A stretch of DNA of 9,033 bases from GCA-2687515 sp046582475 (GTDB taxonomy: Bacteria > Pseudomonadota > Alphaproteobacteria > Rhodospirillales > UBA2165): the NCBI GenBank assembly GCA_046582475.1, contig JAYGEH010000440.1:1-9033 (forward strand). The letters are read 5' to 3'. Every line of letters begins with the position of its first letter. Position 1 is the first letter of the stretch. The notes below the pieces were generated by a model. The model saw nothing but the letters and a program-made list of their open reading frames with translations, had not been told where the DNA came from and searched no databases. The position numbers and the translations under genes were made by a program. Positions 6,096 through 9,033 of this stretch are shown here, piece after piece.

Positions 6096-7076
6096 CTAAC
6101 CTAGTTCCAGCTTAAACAGATCGATGGCGTTCTGGCGGCCGATGCGGGCCCGGTCGGCGTCCGAGAGATTGTTATTGTCGAACCAGCTGGCCGCGTCCAC
6201 CGTGTCTTCGAACGGGTAATCCACCGAGAACAGGACATGGCCGACGCCCATCTCGGCGATGACAAGATCGAGGGTCGGATCGTGAAAATTGCCGGCGGTG
6301 GTGAAGTGGAAATTTTCCCGCAGGTAATCGCCCATTTCTTTTTTGCAGGGAAAGCCGTTGGGGATTTTGCGCAGCCGGTGATCGATCCGCCACATGTCGA
6401 ACGGGATGCGCTCGCCAAGATGGCCCATGACGATTTGCAAGCCGGGATGGTCGTCGAACAGGCCAGATCCGATCAGGCGCAGCGCATGGATCGAGGTTTC
6501 TCGGGCGAACCCCCAGGCGGCGCTGATCAGCCAGGGATGGCCTTCGTAGGGCTGCATGCGGGCCGCAATCTGGGTGCGCGGGTGCAGATAGAAGGGCACG
6601 TCCAATTCCTCGAGCGCCGCCCAGAACGGCCTGTATTCGGGAATATCGAAATAGACGGCGCTGTCTTCGACAAGGCGCTGGGTGAAGCCGTTGACCAGGG
6701 CGCCGACGAAACCCAGATCTTTCACGCAGCGCTGTAATTCGGCAATCGCCGCGTCCACGTCCTGCATCGGCAGCGCCGCGAAACCGCGGAACCGGTCCCG
6801 GCGCTTGGCGACTTCCCCGGCCATGATGTCGTTGGCTTTGCGGGCGGTTTCGATGGCCTCCGACGGATCCAGGATGGCCTGCAACGCCGGCGCGTTCAGG
6901 GACAGGATGGTCAGCTCGATGCCGTGGCTGTCCATTTCGCGCAATCGCTCATCCTGGATATCCAGGAGCCGCCGGCGCACATTGTCCCAGCCGGCCGAGG
7001 TGCCCACCAGGCTCTCTGAATCCCCAAGCGTGTCCGGGATCGCCCAATGCTCTTCCAGTCCGATCTTGCCATCCAT
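6096..7076 (-). CDS. Amidohydrolase-family decarboxylase, gamma-resorcylate decarboxylase-like
   Basis: A 326-residue TIM-barrel protein of the ACMSD/amidohydrolase-2 family. From memory of the family it looks close to gamma-resorcylate (2,6-dihydroxybenzoate) decarboxylase, which reversibly decarboxylates hydroxybenzoates to phenols using a divalent metal. Matching marks: KIGLEEHWAIP (4-14) with Glu8 and His10; ILSLNAPALQAI (57-68); CVKDLGFVGALVNGF (117-131); FYLHPR with His165; MGHLGERIPF (217-226) with His219; MWRIDHR (228-234); FSVDYPFE (283-290) with metal ligand Asp286; and C-terminal IGRQNAIDLFKL. These cover the metal and catalytic residues known for the family. Related enzymes act on 2,3-dihydroxybenzoate or 5-carboxyvanillate, so the exact substrate is uncertain. 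Start ATG 7076 has a strong GGAGGG (7083-7088) 6 nt upstream. It sits 23 nt after argC and 8 nt before the SDR gene. Confidence 0.88.
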   Translation of the reverse strand: MDGKIGLEEHWAIPDTLGDSESLVGTSAGWDNVRRRLLDIQDERLREMDSHGIELTILSLNAPALQAILDPSEAIETARKANDIMAGEVAKRRDRFRGFAALPMQDVDAAIAELQRCVKDLGFVGALVNGFTQRLVEDSAVYFDIPEYRPFWAALEELDVPFYLHPRTQIAARMQPYEGHPWLISAAWGFARETSIHALRLIGSGLFDDHPGLQIVMGHLGERIPFDMWRIDHRLRKIPNGFPCKKEMGDYLRENFHFTTAGNFHDPTLDLVIAEMGVGHVLFSVDYPFEDTVDAASWFDNNNLSDADRARIGRQNAIDLFKLELG

Positions 7077-7099
7077 TTTATTCCCTCCGCTTATCTAAT

Positions 7100-8032
7100 T
7101 TAAGACTGTTCGAGCATCAGATCCAAATTCCGTACCGCCTGGCCGGCGGCGCCCTTGCCGAGATTATCGAGCACCGCCGCGACCACCGCCTGGCCGCGGG
7201 CTTCGTTGGCGAACACATAAATAATCATATCGTCGGTGCCGTTGAGCGCCTCCGGATCGAGATGGGCGGCGGCGGCCTTCGCCTCGGCCGCCGTGGCCAC
7301 GGTGACATCGCCTTTCTGGTAGTGGGCGGCCAACGCGGCTTGGATATCTGCCGGCTTCGGCGTTCCCGGCAGCGACCACAGCTGCAACGGCACGGACGTA
7401 ATCATGCCTTGCGCGAAGCGGCCCACGGACGGCACCAACAAGGGCCGGTTATCGAGGCCGCCAAGGACGCGGATTTCTTCGGTGTGTTTATGCTCAAGCC
7501 CGAGGCCGTAAAGGAAGAAATTGCTGTCCGTATGGTCCTCGCCGCGGTTGTCCTCGAACGCCGCGATCAGCGACTTGCCGCCGCCGGAATAGCCCGATAC
7601 CGCATTGATGGTAACTGGGTAATCGGCGGGCAGCAGCCCGGCGGACACCAACGGATGCAGGATCGAGATCGCGCTTATGGCATAGCAGCCAGGATTGGTG
7701 ACCCGGCTAGCGGCTTTGATCTGGTCCGCCTGGCCCGCATCATATTCGGGAAAGCCGTAGACCCAGCCCTCCGATGTCCGGTGCGCGGTGGAGGCATCGA
7801 TGACGCGGGCGGCGCCGTTTTCGATCAACGACACGGCTTCGCGGGCGGCATCGTCGGGCAGGCAGAGAATCGAAATATCGGCGCCGTTGAGGGCGTCTTT
7901 ACGGGCTTCCAGATCCTTGCGCCGGTCATCGCCCAGATGCAAAAAATCGATATCGGCCCGGCCTTGCAGCCGCTCCAGGATTTTAAGGCCGGTGGTGCCG
8001 GCCTCGCCATCGATGAATATCTTCGCCGTCAT
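7100..8032 (-). CDS. argC: N-acetyl-gamma-glutamyl-phosphate reductase, short type-2 form
   Basis: NADPH-dependent reduction of N-acetylglutamyl 5-phosphate to the semialdehyde, the third step of arginine/ornithine synthesis, in the cytoplasm. The 310-residue protein begins MTAKIFIDGEAGTTGLKI, the nucleotide-binding start of the short type-2 ArgC found in alphaproteobacteria. It contains SRVTNPGCYAISAI (109-122) with catalytic Cys116, VSGYSGGGKSL (145-155), GLEHKHTEEI (178-187) with the active-site His pair (181, 183) and PSVGRFAQGM (201-210). ATG 8032 is preferred because GAGG (8041-8044) is 8 nt upstream and family members begin here; in-frame ATGs at 8104 and 8128 would add 24 or 32 hydrophobic residues. 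No other arg gene is visible. It is first in a three-gene minus-strand unit. Confidence 0.96.
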   Translation of the reverse strand: MTAKIFIDGEAGTTGLKILERLQGRADIDFLHLGDDRRKDLEARKDALNGADISILCLPDDAAREAVSLIENGAARVIDASTAHRTSEGWVYGFPEYDAGQADQIKAASRVTNPGCYAISAISILHPLVSAGLLPADYPVTINAVSGYSGGGKSLIAAFEDNRGEDHTDSNFFLYGLGLEHKHTEEIRVLGGLDNRPLLVPSVGRFAQGMITSVPLQLWSLPGTPKPADIQAALAAHYQKGDVTVATAAEAKAAAAHLDPEALNGTDDMIIYVFANEARGQAVVAAVLDNLGKGAAGQAVRNLDLMLEQS

Positions 8033-8157
8033 GGTCTTATCCTCAACCGCCGCACCGGCTTTGGCAATGGCGGCAATTACCGCAAACAAAAAGGGCGCCT
8101 CCATAAGAGAACACCCTTGCCGATCCAAACAAGCGCCTCTTGGGCTTACATTTTCAA

Positions 8158-8185
8158 ATTATAAAAACACCGTCGTCGCATGCGA
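8158..8185 (-). promoter_or_regulatory. Possible argC promoter with overlapping palindrome
   Basis: On the minus strand a perfect TATAAT (8163-8158) lies about 120 nt before the argC ATG in an AT-rich patch. At 16-18 nt upstream no good -35 is present (best ATCGCA, 8181-8186, 3/6). A perfect 10-bp palindrome, TCGCATGCGA (8176-8185), sits over the expected -35 region and could be an operator. Apart from this, the 268-nt stretch between argC and the next plus-strand gene holds only the weak plus-strand promoter candidate described below. Confidence 0.35.
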
Positions 8186-8240
8186 TGAAATCCTTTTAAG
8201 AGGCCTCGGCGGCGCAACACATAGTTCAACGGGACGCCGA

Positions 8241-8268
8241 TTGCAATATCATCCGCGAAAGGCATACT
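8241..8268 (+). promoter_or_regulatory. Weak promoter candidate for the small plus-strand gene
   Basis: TTGCAA (8241-8246) and CATACT (8263-8268), spaced 16 nt, each match the sigma-70 consensus at 4 of 6 positions and would start transcription about 25 nt before the ATG at 8301. Support is positional only. Confidence 0.22.
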
Positions 8269-8300
8269 GGCGCAAATTGAATGTGGAAAAGGTGATCGCA

Positions 8301-8685
8301 ATGGCCGGCGGCGAGACGAGTATCAAAGATCAGTGCGGGTCCGCCCTATTGGTGCTCAAGACCACTATCGGCGCCGCCCGAAGGCAGCGCCTCCGAGGTG
8401 GTCGAGGCCGCCAAGAAACTGCAATATGTGCTGGTCGCCAAACTGCAATCGACGCCGCCCGGCGTCGAGGTTTCGGACAGCAAATTTGCCAACCTGGAGC
8501 GGGCGCTGGAGGCCTTCGAAGGCGCCATTTCCGCTGCCGGGCTCAATCCCGCCGACACGCCGTGCCGTTCCGATTTTGACGCCGCGATGGCGGGCGCGAA
8601 TGGCACCACCGGCAAGACGCTGTGCGGCATCGCTTATGCCGCCTGCCTCGGTGCCCGCTTCGCCGAATATCTGAGCGGCTCTTAG
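8301..8685 (+). CDS. Hypothetical protein with an apparent one-base frameshift
   Basis: I do not recognise this protein. ATG 8301 follows AAGGTGATCGCA, a strong Shine-Dalgarno resembling the 16S tail complement. The first frame reads MAGGETSIKDQCGSALLVLK and continues TTIGA, then turns arginine-rich. At the same point the +1 frame becomes protein-like (EGSASEVVEAAKKLQYVLV...) and runs to TAG at 8683-8685. Removing one C in GCCGCCCGAA (8373-8382) joins the two into a continuous 127-residue product. Third-position GC is high in the first frame before that point and in the second after it. The second part has a helix-rich middle (SKFANLERALEAFEGAI) and a Cys-containing end (DTPCRSDFDAAM, GKTLCGIAYAACLGARF). 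It could be a sequencing error, a recent pseudogene, or a shorter gene from GTG 8398. It ends 3 nt before the inverted repeat. Confidence 0.55.
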
Positions 8686-8688
8686 GAG

Positions 8689-8788
8689 TCCTTCGAGACG
8701 GATCTCCGGTCCTCCTCAGGATGACGCAAGTTATTTAATTTAAATTTTTTCCTCATCCTGAGGAGCGCTGGAAGCGCGTCTCGAAGGA
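8689..8788. repeat. Inverted repeat pair of an alphaproteobacterial intergenic repeat type
   Basis: Arms 8689-8724 and 8753-8788 are inverted copies matching at 29 of 36 positions without gaps: the outer 12 bp (TCCTTCGAGACG) and inner 13 bp (CTCCTCAGGATGA) are perfect and the central 11 bp have diverged. The 28-nt loop is very AT-rich (TTATTTAATTTAAATTTTTT). The right arm also holds a small hairpin, GCGCT-GGA-AGCGC. Repeats of this form are familiar between genes in Rhizobiales and related genomes. Here it begins just after the small gene's stop. It may act as a terminator or RNA-stability element, or be a non-autonomous mobile repeat. Confidence 0.82.
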
Positions 8789-9033
8789 TGGTGAATGGAT
8801 CTTATGCGCTCGCCGCCGCGTCGATCATGTCGATGAGCGGATCGAGCGATACCGACTGGGCGAGAGACCGGGCTTCGTCGAATTTGGATTTGGCAAATTT
8901 CGCCATGGGCCGCATCGCCGACGCCAAATACGCCCATATGCGGGCGCTTCGGATCGAGCCGGGCAATGCCGGGATTCAAAAACTGCGGGGCGATTTCGCC
9001 GCCCAGCCCCATGTCTTCGGCCAAGGCGCCATC
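8788..9033 (+). CDS. Partial open frame with a TPR-like motif (runs off window)
   Basis: This frame is open from the repeat edge to the window end (82 codons) with about 76% GC at third positions. Its product contains LDLANFAMGRIADAKY followed by AHMRALRIEPGNAGI, which fits one tetratricopeptide repeat: Leu7, Gly15, Ala20, Ala27, Leu28 and Pro32 are in register. TPRs mediate protein-protein contacts, so no specific function follows. The start is unclear: ATG 8788 lies at the very end of the repeat with GAAGG directly against it, and ATGs at 8827 and 8833 lack a Shine-Dalgarno, so the 5' end may be a remnant cut by the repeat. The alternative is a minus-strand gene end at 8802 (reading ...SLDPLIDMIDAAASA then TAA), but that frame has a TGA only about 57 codons upstream and an unfavourable first/second-position GC order. 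Confidence 0.4.
   Translation, partial: MVNGSYALAAASIMSMSGSSDTDWARDRASSNLDLANFAMGRIADAKYAHMRALRIEPGNAGIQKLRGDFAAQPHVFGQGAI

Noticed and set aside
8033..8128. N-terminal extension of ArgC or a separate leader peptide
   Set aside because: Type-2 ArgC proteins begin at MTAKIFIDG, where a good Shine-Dalgarno exists; the hydrophobic extension has no independent support.
7262..8164. Plus-strand open frame of 300 codons opposite argC
   Set aside because: Antisense to a certain ArgC with all catalytic motifs; no Shine-Dalgarno or domain pattern.
1..9033. CRISPR array, tRNA, rRNA, transposase, phage or toxin-antitoxin genes
   Set aside because: No regularly spaced repeats, tRNA cloverleaf or CCA-ending structure, rRNA signature or recognisable mobile/defence protein was seen on either strand.

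Overview
The window reads as chromosomal DNA of a GC-rich alphaproteobacterium. This rests on four things: a glnB-glnA pair in which GlnA has the alphaproteobacterial-style HHH-x-VAPSQNEL segment, a short type-2 ArgC, strongly GC-biased third codon positions, and a palindromic intergenic repeat (TCCTTCGAGACG...CTCCTCAGGATGA) of a kind common in alphaproteobacterial genomes. A Rhodospirillales-like source is a guess. No phage genes, transposase, CRISPR array, tRNA or rRNA were seen.

Layout. Positions 1-1249 (minus strand) carry glnB followed by the first 262 codons of glnA, the nitrogen-sensing PII protein and glutamine synthetase. A GG-N10-GC sigma-54 promoter (1359-1375) lies upstream of glnB, with two NtrC-like dyads (1456-1491) further upstream. 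Diverging from it on the plus strand is a compact four-gene unit (1579-5174): a PuuE-like NodB/CE4-fold hydrolase, a HAD phosphatase, a fold-type I PLP aminotransferase and a class I SAM methyltransferase. Its junctions are ATGA overlaps or a 7-nt gap, so the products are probably made together; the pathway is not recognised.

The unit ends in a perfect 18-bp inverted repeat (5169-5235) that contains the methyltransferase stop codon and separates it from a convergent minus-strand unit. That unit, in transcription order, is argC (8032-7100), a gamma-resorcylate-decarboxylase-like amidohydrolase (7076-6096) and an SDR oxidoreductase (6087-5263), with gaps of 23 and 8 nt.

The right end is less orderly: a small unrecognised plus-strand gene with an apparent one-base frameshift (8301-8685), an imperfect 36-bp inverted repeat pair with an AT-rich loop (8689-8788), and an open plus-strand frame with one TPR-like motif running off the window (8788-9033).

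Nitrogen metabolism is the common thread (PII, glutamine synthetase, a possible amide/imide hydrolase, an aminotransferase, arginine synthesis), but only the glnBA regulation is directly supported by sequence. The visible GlnA lacks a conserved metal-ligand glutamate (Ala218), the most surprising single residue in the window.
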